Made by a program: the position numbers and the translations under genes. 64,000 bases of DNA, from contig NZ_JABBYO010000002.1 of NCBI RefSeq assembly GCF_012958305.1, positions 310,001-374,000 of the forward strand, given 5' to 3'. The DNA comes from Tautonia rosea. GTDB taxonomy: Bacteria; Planctomycetota; Planctomycetia; Isosphaerales; Isosphaeraceae. Shown here in pieces: positions 14,844 through 23,315 of this stretch. Numbering within the stretch: the stretch's first letter is position 1; each line of letters opens with the position of its first letter. A model generated the notes under the pieces. The model was not told the DNA's origin. It did no database searches and worked only from the letters and a program-made list of their open reading frames with translations.

Positions 14844-16214
14844 ATGGCCTCGATCTTCAAGCTGAGCCGGGACAAGGGGAAGAAGAACCGGCCCTACTAC
14901 ATCCAGTATTTCGACCACGAAGGCAGGCGGGTCACGGCCAAGGGGTTCACCGACAAGGGCCTGACCGAGCAGCTCGCCGCCAAGCTCGAGAACGAGGCCA
15001 TGCTCCGCAAGCGGGGGATGATCGACCCCGCCCAGGAGCGGCTGCTGGCCGTCCAGCAGTCGCCGATCGAGGGCCACCTCGAGGCCTTCGACCGCTCGCT
15101 CGCCAACAACACGGCCAAGCACCGGCGGCTGACCATGACCCGCGTCCGCCGGGTGGTCGAGGGCTGCGGCTTCCGCACCCTCGCCGAGCTGGACGGGGAG
15201 AAGGTGGTCGGGTGGCTGAACGCCGCCCGCGAGGCCGAGGATCTGGGGGCCAGGACGTACAACCACTACCTCCAGGCGGCCGACGCCTTCGGCCGGTGGC
15301 TGGCGGCGACGAAGCGGCTGCCGGCGAACCCGCTGGTCGGCATGGAGCGGCTGAACGCCGAGACCGACGTCCGGCACCGGCGGCGCGCGCTCTCGACCGA
15401 GGAGGTCTCCCGCCTGGTCGAGTCGGCCCGATCCGGGGGCGAGACGATCCAGGGCTATGACGGGGAGACCCGGGCGCGGGCCTACCTCGTCAGCTTCTTC
15501 ACCGGCCTGAGGCGGCAGGAGATCGGCAGCCTGACGCCGCGCTCGTTCCGGCTCGACGAGGCCCAGCCGACCGTCACGGTCGAGGCGGCCTGCTCGAAGC
15601 ACCGCCGTCGGGACGTGCTGCCGCTGCACCCCGAGCTTGCATCATTGGTGCGCGAGTGGGTGCGGGACCTGGCCCCGGACGAGCCCCTCTTCCCGCGGAT
15701 CGAGCGGAAGAAGACCTGGCTGATGGTCAAGAAGGACCTGGAGCGGGCGGGCATCCCGTACGAGACGCACGAGGGGATCGCCGACTTCCACGCCGCCGGG
15801 CGGCACAGTCACATCACTGGGCTGGTCCGCTCGGGCGCCTCGATCATGGAGGCGAAGGAGCTGGCCCGGCACGCCGACATCCGTCAGACGGCGAAGTACA
15901 CCCACATCGGCATGGAGGACCGGGCGGAGGCCCTGGGCAACCTCCCCTCGCCGCTCCCATCGGTTGCCGGGTGTCTGCACTATGTCTGCAATCGGGGCGG
16001 CGCTCCGGGGCACGAGCTGTCGCCGGGTGTCGGCGACGCCGGAGGGGGCGACGACCCGGAAAACGAACAAGCCCCGGCGGGGCCGGGGCTTGCGTCGTCT
16101 TCTGGCGTAACCTGTCGCCAGGTGGCAGGTTACAGCGAAGTGGAGGCGGCGGGAATTGCACCCGCGTCCCGAGATCCGTCAGTGAAGGCGTCTACATGCG
16201 TAGTCGTTTCTTGA
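14844..16214 (+). CDS. Tyrosine integrase of the element, running into ssrA (456 aa)
   Basis: The AGGAGACGGCCCG site precedes the ATG at 14844. An N-terminal arm-binding domain (RPYYIQYFDHEGRRVTAKGF) is followed by a SAM-like core domain (about 75-170) and the catalytic domain (about 185-365). Catalytic residues are R223 (TGLRRQE), K252, H316 and R320 (DFHAAGRHSH), H343 (ARHAD) and Y352 (KYTHIG). The box is HxxxR rather than HxxR. The conserved fold ends near residue 370; the last 85 residues look unconstrained, cover a terminator hairpin and end inside the tmRNA gene. That overlap indicates integration at ssrA. Confidence 0.92.
   Translation: MASIFKLSRDKGKKNRPYYIQYFDHEGRRVTAKGFTDKGLTEQLAAKLENEAMLRKRGMIDPAQERLLAVQQSPIEGHLEAFDRSLANNTAKHRRLTMTRVRRVVEGCGFRTLAELDGEKVVGWLNAAREAEDLGARTYNHYLQAADAFGRWLAATKRLPANPLVGMERLNAETDVRHRRRALSTEEVSRLVESARSGGETIQGYDGETRARAYLVSFFTGLRRQEIGSLTPRSFRLDEAQPTVTVEAACSKHRRRDVLPLHPELASLVREWVRDLAPDEPLFPRIERKKTWLMVKKDLERAGIPYETHEGIADFHAAGRHSHITGLVRSGASIMEAKELARHADIRQTAKYTHIGMEDRAEALGNLPSPLPSVAGCLHYVCNRGGAPGHELSPGVGDAGGGDDPENEQAPAGPGLASSSGVTCRQVAGYSEVEAAGIAPASRDPSVKASTCVVVS
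16069..16091 (-). terminator. Rho-independent terminator of ssrA
   Basis: Perfect 10-bp stem AAGCCCCGGC / GCCGGGGCTT with a three-base loop. Read on the minus strand it is followed by TGTTCGTTTTCC. It lies about 50 bp after the tmRNA 3' end, inside the tail of the integrase frame. Confidence 0.7.
16107..16133. repeat. Inverted repeat beside the ssrA attachment end
   Basis: GTAACCTG at 16107-16114 and CAGGTTAC at 16126-16133 are exact complements 11 bases apart, immediately next to the tmRNA 3' end. Position suggests integrase or excisionase binding arms, or part of the att core. Confidence 0.5.
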
Positions 16215-16507
16215 ATTGTCGGCCTTGGAGCCCCAAACGACAGGGTCTCGTTCGGCTTAGCCCATCATGAGTTTAACTTGATTCTCAACGGGCGGTTGAA
16301 TCAAGCGAGCCCACTGTATCGACGTCGGCCATGACCCGTGGACGAAGTCATGACGCAACGCAGCGTACCGCGGTCAGGCGGCGAGGCTGTAGGAACCAAC
16401 AGTGTTGTTGGCAGCTAATGTTTTGATCGGCTTTTTACGAGGCCAGCCGACCAACCTCGGCATGCAGCCAGACACCTCAGCAATCCGGTCGAACCTAGAT
16501 CGCCCCC
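16141..16507 (-). ncRNA. ssrA: Transfer-messenger RNA (tmRNA)
   Basis: The 5' end reads GGGGGCGATCTAGGTTCGAC on the minus strand and the 3' end GGTGCAATTCCCGCCGCC plus TCCA. The ends pair as an acceptor stem (GGGGGCG with CGCCTCC, one G-U). CCA is not encoded. The tag frame at 16374-16415 reads (A)ANNTVGSYSLAA then a stop, the usual LAA ending for proteolysis of trans-translated proteins. Length of 367 nt is normal. The 3' end abuts the mobile element, whose integrase frame overlaps it by 74 bp. Confidence 0.94.
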
Positions 16508-16653
16508 GATTTTTCAAAGAGCGTTAAGACCTGAATGCCTCAACCCTTTTCTATTATCCGGGGCCTTGAGCCGAGGTCAAGGTGCCCTGATCGAATTCCT
16601 TCTGATCGCGAAGCGGATCGAATCGCCGGTCAACCCGCGACCGAGTCCGTCTC

Positions 16654-17676
16654 TCAATAATCGTCTGCGCTAAGCACCTCACCGCCCCGAATCGTACCCA
16701 GTCCCCGCCAGACGAGGCCATCGACGGTTTCTTTGATGAATCGGACGGAACCATCACCGAGAAGGGCATTGACCCCACCAGGGTGCCAGGAGCGGCTGGT
16801 GATTGCGGCGAAGGTCGGTCCCCCTCGGACTTCGCGTTGGCCATTGATATCGAGGTCATGCTGGCCATCACTGCTCATGATCCGCCGGTTGGGGGGCCAG
16901 GCGGTGGTGAAGCCCGTTTGATGGACATGGCCATCGACCCATTCTGTGTGTCCACTAGAGTGCAGGTTCCCGCATGAACCACTGTATTCAGGAACCAGGG
17001 ACAGAGGATCGGTGTTCGGAAGGTAGCTGCCGTTTGCATCGTTAACGCCTGTCAGGCCGCCACAATCTCGATAGTAGCGTTGATAGGTCTTGACCTCAGA
17101 AGCCATGATCGTCTGGGTCAGTCCGTCCCGAAATGCGGAGATCGGTCGACTGCGATTCACAGAAAATGCGGCTCGATTCTCCGCGCCCTGAAAGCCTCCC
17201 CAGACGTACCAATCACCCATCGCGAACCCATAATTTGTCGTCCCTGCCAGGCCGAAACTGTGGGTCGAGACCTCGGTGTTGACCTCGCTCGGGCAGAGGA
17301 AAACCTCGAGCATTTGCGCTGTGACCGTCAGGTTCTGTGGGTGGGAATACGACGTGGCAAAGTTAATCGCGTCGAACATCGGTCCCTGCTCCATGTAGGG
17401 CAGGATTCGCCCATGAACGCTCCAGCCGCCGAACCAGGACACAGAGTTCCCCGTTCCCGCGAGGATCAAGGCAGGCGGAAATACTCCGTTGACCCCTTCA
17501 TAGTTGTGGAGACCGAGACCCAGTTGCTTCAAGTTGTTCGAGCACTTCATGCGCCGGGCCGCCTCTCGGGCACTTTGCACAGCCGGCAGAAGCAGGGCAA
17601 TCAAGACCCCGATAATCGCAATTACCACCAACAATTCGATCAGTGTAAAGCCTGTGCGAGTCCGTCGGCCGAACAT
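16654..17676 (-). CDS. DUF1559 family pseudopilin-like protein (340 aa)
   Basis: This is a type IV pilin-like N-terminus: [20 protein letters not shown] with the prepilin peptidase cleavage site after Gly and Glu at +5 of the mature chain. [20 protein letters not shown] then leads into the DUF1559 body. The C-terminus carries the family signature [19 protein letters not shown]. Such proteins are greatly expanded in planctomycetes and are thought to sit at the cell surface. The ATG at 17676 is chosen over a TTG one codon earlier. There is no pilus assembly gene nearby. Confidence 0.92.
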   Translation of the reverse strand: MFGRRTRTGFTLIELLVVIAIIGVLIALLLPAVQSAREAARRMKCSNNLKQLGLGLHNYEGVNGVFPPALILAGTGNSVSWFGGWSVHGRILPYMEQGPMFDAINFATSYSHPQNLTVTAQMLEVFLCPSEVNTEVSTHSFGLAGTTNYGFAMGDWYVWGGFQGAENRAAFSVNRSRPISAFRDGLTQTIMASEVKTYQRYYRDCGGLTGVNDANGSYLPNTDPLSLVPEYSGSCGNLHSSGHTEWVDGHVHQTGFTTAWPPNRRIMSSDGQHDLDINGQREVRGGPTFAAITSRSWHPGGVNALLGDGSVRFIKETVDGLVWRGLGTIRGGEVLSADDY

Positions 17677-17998
17677 CAAGGGGGGCCTCTTCAGGGAAGG
17701 AAAAGGGAGGAGGGATATTGAGACTCTGTCTCAGACCTGGGTCCACTTACACTGACACTCGGACGCGTCTCTGTCAACGGGGTCGAATTCAAGACCCCTT
17801 CGACGCTGCGACGACCGAGACTCAATTCAGACTCGGTCAATTCAGACTCGAAGGCGGCTCGCGGTAATTCGGTTACCCAGGCGCGAAGTTTCCTCACGAA
17901 CGCCTTCGTCTTGAGGCCTCACGAAGTGGGAGCTCCGGGAGCGAGCCGCCATCGTATTGCGTTCGATCAAACGTTCAGAAGCGGGGTGTGCCCGAGGA
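17677..17998. other. Intergenic stretch with a tandem 14-bp repeat
   Basis: TCAATTCAGACTCG occurs at 17822-17835 and again at 17837-17850, one base apart. Otherwise the interval between the DUF1559 gene and the phosphoesterase gene, both on the minus strand, shows no gene. It likely holds the DUF1559 promoter. Confidence 0.5.
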
Positions 17999-19216
17999 TC
18001 AGGGGATCTGGATGACGGGGCAGGTCTGAAGCAGCCGGCGGCCAGAGGCATCCGTGAGATGAAGCTGATCGAGCAATCGCTGGCGAAGAAGGCGGAGCAG
18101 GGCGTTCATGGCGTCAGGACTGTGGTCGCTCAGAGGAATGGCGCCGCCGGCCCGTTTGTCGTGACCACCTGCGGTTCCCAGACCATCGACGACCATCCTG
18201 AGCATCTCTCCGCTATGGGCGTTCAGCGTGTCGGTGCGGGCAGAGAGTCGGAGCTGGTCGCGAAACTGGCCAATCGCAACGACCCAGTGGGCCTGGTCGA
18301 ACCGGATGAAGAAGTCGGCCAGCTCGGCAATGATGTCGGGTTGAGGAACCTCACCGCACCAACAAAACAAAAGATCATCATACAAAAATGCGTTTGCAAG
18401 GGCATGCTGGGCGGTTGCGAAATAGCTTTCGGGCAGTCTGGGGTTTCGGATGCGGGCCATCAAATCTTTGTCGGCTCGGGGAAAGAGCCAAACCAATGCA
18501 CCATCGTCGGTGGGACCAGCTTCCCGGGGATAGCCGACGCTTTCCGACTCGATCCCGTAGAACAAGGCGGTAGCGAGCCGTTCGGTGAGAGGAACCCCCT
18601 GTTCAAGCAGGTAGCTGGTCACCATGGTCGAGGTCGCCCCCATCTCCGGGCGAATGTCTCGGAAGACGACGCCGTCGAGGTCGCCCCCCGTTTCATGATG
18701 GTCCAGCACGGCGGTGGGAGTGATCGACTCGCTTGCTCGGCGTCCGGTGTGCGGCTGGGTATCGACCATAATCACAGCCACCTCAGGACCCCTTGGCGCA
18801 TCGTCCACGGGCACCAGGGGGATGTCGAGGTACTCGACCATGGCCCGGTTCTCAGCCCTGGCGAGCATCCCGTCGAGGGTGAGCGTCACCTCCGCGTCAG
18901 GCCGTCGGTGTTCGAGCAGGGCTCGGAGTCCGAGCATCGAGGCCAGGGCATCGGGGTCGGGATTTACATGCGAGACGAGCACGATGCGCCGGTAAGGCTC
19001 AAGCGCCTCGATCAGACGATCGGACCGAATGCGGCGGGTCACACTGGGACGGGTGGAAGGTTCGGCCTTCATCGCGGGAACATCCCCGGCACGTCGGAGG
19101 CCGGTTCGAGACGCATCTCGGCGATCGGCCCTGGAAGTAACGCTTCCTGTTGAGTCTACGTTGGCGGGCCTCGGGAATTCCAGAACCCGCTGATGAGAAC
19201 CGAAACGCTGACTCAT
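17999..19216 (-). CDS. DHH-family phosphoesterase, NrnA/RecJ-like (405 aa)
   Basis: This is a predicted manganese phosphoesterase that acts on nano-RNA, pAp or cyclic dinucleotides. SHVNPDPDALASMLGLRALL (about 82-101) is motif I, VDTQ (D152) motif II, and DHH at 172-174 motif III. The DHHA1 part has GGHDKRAGGAI near residue 370. The ATG at 19216 overlaps the stop of the upstream membrane-protein gene (ATGA). Residues 1-60 look poorly conserved, so Met49 is an alternative start. Substrate cannot be told from sequence. Confidence 0.88.
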   Translation of the reverse strand: MSQRFGSHQRVLEFPRPANVDSTGSVTSRADRRDASRTGLRRAGDVPAMKAEPSTRPSVTRRIRSDRLIEALEPYRRIVLVSHVNPDPDALASMLGLRALLEHRRPDAEVTLTLDGMLARAENRAMVEYLDIPLVPVDDAPRGPEVAVIMVDTQPHTGRRASESITPTAVLDHHETGGDLDGVVFRDIRPEMGATSTMVTSYLLEQGVPLTERLATALFYGIESESVGYPREAGPTDDGALVWLFPRADKDLMARIRNPRLPESYFATAQHALANAFLYDDLLFCWCGEVPQPDIIAELADFFIRFDQAHWVVAIGQFRDQLRLSARTDTLNAHSGEMLRMVVDGLGTAGGHDKRAGGAIPLSDHSPDAMNALLRLLRQRLLDQLHLTDASGRRLLQTCPVIQIP

Positions 19217-19821
19217 GGGTCGTTCGTCTGTTCGGGGGAGGGGTTTGGGACTATCTGTTCTCGATCCCATCGTTCCGAACGCTCTTGCCATCGCTCGACA
19301 CTTCGCCGGGCCCGCTCAGTGGGGGTCGGTTCGGAAACCCCTGGCCCTCGGGGGTCGGGCCGAAACGCGTGGGCACCGAGCAGGACAACCCCCACCAGGA
19401 GCATCAACCCATTGAGCCAAACGCTTCGCAGATGAAGTTGATCGAATCGGTTCGACTGCTCGGGGCCGGCATCTCGGGCTGCATTGATCTGGGGAGTCAG
19501 GACATTGCCACAATAAAAGTTAATCAATACCCCTGAGAGGATGAGAACAATCTGGACCAGGGCCCAGGTCCCTCGATATTCCGGACGGACCAGGACGCCA
19601 CTGGTGAAGGAGGCCAGGGCGAGAATCGCGCTGGTCGCTCCCCAGGCGTAATATCGCGGAAAGATCGCCCGGACGAATCGAGCGGCCTGACTGGCGTCCA
19701 GAACCTTGAAGATGATCGGTGCAATTCCGAACGAGAAAAACAGGATGGCCCCAAGCCAGGCCGTCATGCTCAGCAAGAAGATGGAATCAAGAACCATCAG
19801 GAGCGTTCTGGAATCGATCAC
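19213..19821 (-). CDS. DUF4149/TMEM205-like membrane protein (about 202 aa)
   Basis: Four hydrophobic segments are visible: DSIFLLSMTAWLGAILFFSF, AWGATSAILALASFTSGVLV, TWALVQIVLILSGVLINFY and NGLMLLVGVVLLGAHAF. A motif near the first (FGIAPIIFKVLDASQAARFV) is typical of DUF4149. The start is uncertain: GTG at 19821 or ATG at 19797; an ATG at 19926 would overlap the upstream SDR gene. The C-terminus is Arg/Glu-rich and cytoplasmic. Its stop is coupled to the phosphoesterase start. Confidence 0.72.
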   Translation of the reverse strand: MIDSRTLLMVLDSIFLLSMTAWLGAILFFSFGIAPIIFKVLDASQAARFVRAIFPRYYAWGATSAILALASFTSGVLVRPEYRGTWALVQIVLILSGVLINFYCGNVLTPQINAARDAGPEQSNRFDQLHLRSVWLNGLMLLVGVVLLGAHAFRPDPRGPGVSEPTPTERARRSVERWQERSERWDREQIVPNPSPEQTNDP

Positions 19822-19873
19822 GACTGCCGACTCAACAGGGGAGAAGCTCGAACGGGATTGGCCCAAAAACGAA

Positions 19874-20650
19874 TTATCCACCACTGCTGGCCCGAGGGGG
19901 AGGAGTCCCCGCGCCGAGGCCGCCATCCACGCCCCAGACCTGTCCCGTCACCCAGCTTGTCTGCGGACCGAGCAGGAAGGCCGCCACTGCGGCCGGTTCT
20001 TCGGGCTGACCGACCCGGCCGAGTGGGTGCATCGCGGCGCTGAACTTCCGGGACGCCTCGTTCTGGAGTAATGAGGCAGTCAACCCCGTCTCGGTCAATC
20101 CCGGCGCAACAGCGTTGAAGCGAATGTTCGATCGAGCGTACGAGACGGCCCCCGCCCGGACCAGGCCCTCGATTCCTGCCTTGGCCGCCGCAATTCCTTC
20201 ATGGTTGTTGATGCCTTGCTTAACCGCCACCGTGCTGAACAGGACGATCGAGCCGGAATTCTGCGACCGCATGGGCTTCAGTGCCGCCTTGACGGCGAGG
20301 AAAGCAGTTCGCAGATTCACGTGAACCGCCTGATCAAACTCCTCCAGCCGCAGCAGGTGAAGCGGCTTGATCACGACCGAACCAATGCAGTGGGCCAGGC
20401 CATCGAGCCGTCCGAACTGTTCGACCGCAGCAGAAACGGCCCGATCGAGATCTTCGGCGTTGCCCGAATCTCCGGCCACTGCCAAAGCCACGTTCTCTCC
20501 CCCCAGATCGTCGGCAAGACGCTGCAGCCGGTCTTGGTTGCGGGCAAACAGGACAACCCGGTCTCCTCGATCGACGAGCATCCGGGCCAGGGCCGAGCCG
20601 ATGCCGCCGGATCCTCCCGTGATCAGTACGGTTTGCGATTCGGCCATCAT
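19874..20650 (-). CDS. Atypical short-chain dehydrogenase/reductase (258 aa)
   Basis: The Rossmann motif TGGSGGIG follows VLI near the N-terminus, the NNAG position reads AHCIG, and the C-terminal signature is VTGQVWGVDGG. The serine region is FSTVAVKQG, but the catalytic YxxxK box reads IAAAK: lysine is present and the tyrosine position is isoleucine. Catalysis may therefore differ or be lost. AGGAG sits six bases before the ATG at 20650, favouring it over the ATG at 20656. Substrate is unknown. Confidence 0.85.
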   Translation of the reverse strand: MMAESQTVLITGGSGGIGSALARMLVDRGDRVVLFARNQDRLQRLADDLGGENVALAVAGDSGNAEDLDRAVSAAVEQFGRLDGLAHCIGSVVIKPLHLLRLEEFDQAVHVNLRTAFLAVKAALKPMRSQNSGSIVLFSTVAVKQGINNHEGIAAAKAGIEGLVRAGAVSYARSNIRFNAVAPGLTETGLTASLLQNEASRKFSAAMHPLGRVGQPEEPAAVAAFLLGPQTSWVTGQVWGVDGGLGAGTPPPRASSGG

Positions 20651-20773
20651 ACGCATCTCCTGGGAAGTTGCATGTCGGTATCCGGTCGTGTCGATGAATG
20701 AGAAGGTGTTGTAGACCCAGCCTCCGGTCGGTCAACCCGACCGGCCTTGATGCTCGATGACGGAGGTCTCCGC

Positions 20774-21280
20774 GTGCAACTCCGGGTCCGTCGCCTGCTC
20801 GACCGTGCCATCCTTCCCTCACGTCATCATCCCCGAGATGCCGGGCTCGACCTTTTTGCGATCGATGACGTGGTGATCCGCCCCGGTCAGGTGCTCAAGG
20901 TCCCGACCGGCATCGCCATCCAGCCCGACTCGATTCCGGGAGGTCCCGAGGCCCTCGTCTCCCTCGTCTGGGACAAGAGCGGCCGGGCCTCCTCGGGCCT
21001 GAAAACGATGGGAGGGGTGATCGACGAACCCTACACGGGGGAATTACTGATCGTCGTCACCAACCTCAACCACGGTCCGGTCTTCGAGGCCGTGGCCCAG
21101 GGGAATGTTCCGGCTGTCAACCGAGCGCTCGAAGCCGCGACCATCCGCATTCCTTACGGGAAGGCGATCGCCCAGTTGCTCCTCCAGACGGTTCGCCTGG
21201 CCGATCCGATCGAGGTTGATGAACTCGACGCCACCGATCGCGGTGACCGAGGCTTTGGATCGAGCGACCTCCCGAGATGA
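20774..21280 (+). CDS. dut: dUTP diphosphatase (168 aa)
   Basis: The trimeric dUTPase motifs are visible: DAGLDLFA (motif 1, residues 22-29), DKSGRASSGL (motif 2), GGVIDEPYTGEL (motif 3 with the catalytic Asp and aromatic base-stacking residue), and GDRGFGSSDLPR (motif 5, phosphate loop). It converts dUTP to dUMP, limiting uracil in DNA. I chose the GTG at 20774 because GGAGG lies seven bases upstream; an ATG at 20750 has no such site. ruvA and ruvB follow, so the group serves genome upkeep. Confidence 0.87.
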   Translation: MQLRVRRLLDRAILPSRHHPRDAGLDLFAIDDVVIRPGQVLKVPTGIAIQPDSIPGGPEALVSLVWDKSGRASSGLKTMGGVIDEPYTGELLIVVTNLNHGPVFEAVAQGNVPAVNRALEAATIRIPYGKAIAQLLLQTVRLADPIEVDELDATDRGDRGFGSSDLPR

Positions 21281-21415
21281 TTCGGACATCTGCTTCCCGT
21301 CGGAAGAAACCGAGCAGGACGCACTTGTCGTGACGATCCGGATCGGGCATGATGGTGTACAAATTGTACGATTGGTGGGTCTGGACCCTCGACCGAGCAA
21401 GGCGGGCGAATCGCA

Positions 21416-22084
21416 ATGATTACGCAGATCCGGGGTAGATTGCGGTCGGTGGCCGAGGAGTCCTGCATCCTCGTGGTCGAACCTTTCCTGGACCTCGAAG
21501 TACTCATCCCCGAGTATGCCCGCCGGCAGCTCCAGGCAAAGCTGGAGGAGCCGGTGGTCCTGCACACGGTCTTCGACATTGAAGGGAACCAGATGTCGGG
21601 CCGGATGCGGCCGAGGCTCATCGGCTTCCTGTCTCCCGTCGATCGCGAGTTTTTCGACGTCTTCTGCTCGGTCGATGGGGTCGGCGTGCGCAAGGCTCTG
21701 AGGGCGATGGTCCGGCCTGTGCGAGAGCTGGCGAGGATGATCCAGGACCAGGACGTTCGCACGCTGGCGACCTTTCCCGGCATTGGCGAGGCGACGGCCG
21801 AGCGAATCGTCGCCAAGCTCCGGCGCAAGGTGAGCAAGTTTGCCCTGATGGTCGGACCCGCAGCCGATGATCCCTCTGCCGTCGGCCCACAGGAATCCAA
21901 TGGCGAGGTTTCGAACGCCGAACCCGACGTGATCCGAGACACCTATCACGCCTTGCTCTCGGTGGGTCACTCTGAGGCCCAGGCCCGTCACCTGATCGAC
22001 CAGGTCCTTTCCGGTAAGAAAAAGTACAAGACGGTCGATGCCATGCTCATGGCCATCTACCAGAACGAGACCCCCGGAACCTGA
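21416..22084 (+). CDS. ruvA: Holliday junction branch-migration protein RuvA (222 aa)
   Basis: RuvA binds four-way junctions and loads the RuvB motor. The OB-fold start is MITQIRGRLRSV. The helix-hairpin-helix motifs are SVDGVGVRKALRAM (about 85-98) and FPGIGEATAERIVAKL (about 120-135). Domain III follows a linker (YHALLSVGHSEAQARHLIDQ). It is slightly longer than the usual 200 aa, mostly in the OB domain and linker. ruvB begins 45 bp downstream, as in many bacteria. Confidence 0.93.
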   Translation: MITQIRGRLRSVAEESCILVVEPFLDLEVLIPEYARRQLQAKLEEPVVLHTVFDIEGNQMSGRMRPRLIGFLSPVDREFFDVFCSVDGVGVRKALRAMVRPVRELARMIQDQDVRTLATFPGIGEATAERIVAKLRRKVSKFALMVGPAADDPSAVGPQESNGEVSNAEPDVIRDTYHALLSVGHSEAQARHLIDQVLSGKKKYKTVDAMLMAIYQNETPGT

Positions 22085-22129
22085 CCCTGGATCTCCGACG
22101 CGATGACTCATAAGGGAAGGAGCGGATTG

Positions 22130-23230
22130 ATGAGTGCAAGGGAGCCGATCATCACCGGCGGAGGGCCTCCTGACGACGACGCCCCCCGCCATCGCGAGGT
22201 CCGAGACGACCGCGTTCCCGCTCCGGTCGAAGGGATGGACGAGAAGCTCCGCCCGCAGTCCCTTCGGGAAGTGATCGGTCAGCGATCGGTGGCCGAGCGG
22301 CTCTCGATCGCCCTCGAAGCCGCTCGGAAACGCGGCGAGCCCTTGCCTCATATTCTGTTCGACGGGCCTCCCGGTCTGGGCAAGACGACCTTCGCTACCG
22401 TTCTGCATAATGAGCTGGGGGTGGAGTTGGCCATGACCAGCGGCCCGGCGCTGGCCAAGAACGCCGACATCTTGCCGTACTTGACCAATGCCTCGGCCGG
22501 ATCGATCCTCTTTATCGACGAGATCCACCGGCTTCCTCGGGTGGTTGAGGAGTTCATCTACCCGGTGATGGAAGACTTTCGGGTCGATATCGTCCTGGGC
22601 GAAGGTATGAATGCCAGGACGGTCAACCTTCCCCTGAAGAAGTTTACGATCATCGGGGCCACGACCCGGAGCGGGATGCTCTCCGGCCCCTTGCGAGACC
22701 GCTTTCATCTGCATGAGCATCTGGAGTTTTACGACGTTGAGGACCTGGCGAGGATTGTCGCCATCAATGCCGGGAAACTCCGGACCACCATCACCCCTGA
22801 TGCCGCCGAGGAACTTGCCCGGCGCAGCCGAGGAACCCCAAGGCTGGCCAATGCCCGGCTCCGATGGGTCCGGGATTTCGCAGTGGCCCGCGCCGATGGT
22901 CAGATCACCCGGCCGATCGCCGTCGATGCGCTCGACATGCAAGAGGTGGACGTCGAGGGGCTCGATCGGCAGGATCGTCGCTACATCGAGACGCTTATCC
23001 GGGTCTTCCGGGGCGGTCCGACCGGTGTCGAGGCCCTGGCTGCGACCATGAACATTGCCATCGACACCCTGACCGACGAGGTTGAGCCGTTTCTGCTTCG
23101 TCGCGAATTCATCGTCCGGACTCCCCGAGGGCGTCGAGCCACCGAGAGTGCGTACGAGCACCTGGGGCTTGAGGCTCCCGAGCCCGATCCACCATTCGAC
23201 CTGATCGATCAGCCTCGGCTGTTTGAATAA
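22130..23230 (+). CDS. ruvB: Holliday junction helicase motor RuvB (366 aa)
   Basis: RuvB is an AAA+ ATPase that drives branch migration with RuvA. Walker A is GPPGLGKT (residues 79-86), Walker B LFIDEIHRLPR, sensor GATTRSGMLSGPL and arginine finger RDRFH. The C-terminal winged helix ends EFIVRTPRGRRATESAYEHL. I chose the ATG at 22130 with AAGGAGCGG upstream; an ATG at 22103 is also in frame. The N-terminal 35 residues are a charged extension relative to typical RuvB. Confidence 0.96.
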   Translation: MSAREPIITGGGPPDDDAPRHREVRDDRVPAPVEGMDEKLRPQSLREVIGQRSVAERLSIALEAARKRGEPLPHILFDGPPGLGKTTFATVLHNELGVELAMTSGPALAKNADILPYLTNASAGSILFIDEIHRLPRVVEEFIYPVMEDFRVDIVLGEGMNARTVNLPLKKFTIIGATTRSGMLSGPLRDRFHLHEHLEFYDVEDLARIVAINAGKLRTTITPDAAEELARRSRGTPRLANARLRWVRDFAVARADGQITRPIAVDALDMQEVDVEGLDRQDRRYIETLIRVFRGGPTGVEALAATMNIAIDTLTDEVEPFLLRREFIVRTPRGRRATESAYEHLGLEAPEPDPPFDLIDQPRLFE

Positions 23231-23315
23231 CAGGGTGATTCCAGTGTTGGTCCCGAAGTTGCTCGGCTTCTCCTCTCAAGACGTGTTCCGCGGAAACGAC
23301 TGAGGAGGGAGGGCG

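Noticed and set aside
21044-23161. 705-codon minus-strand frame opposite ruvA and ruvB
   Set aside because: Complement of firmly identified genes; composition not protein-like.
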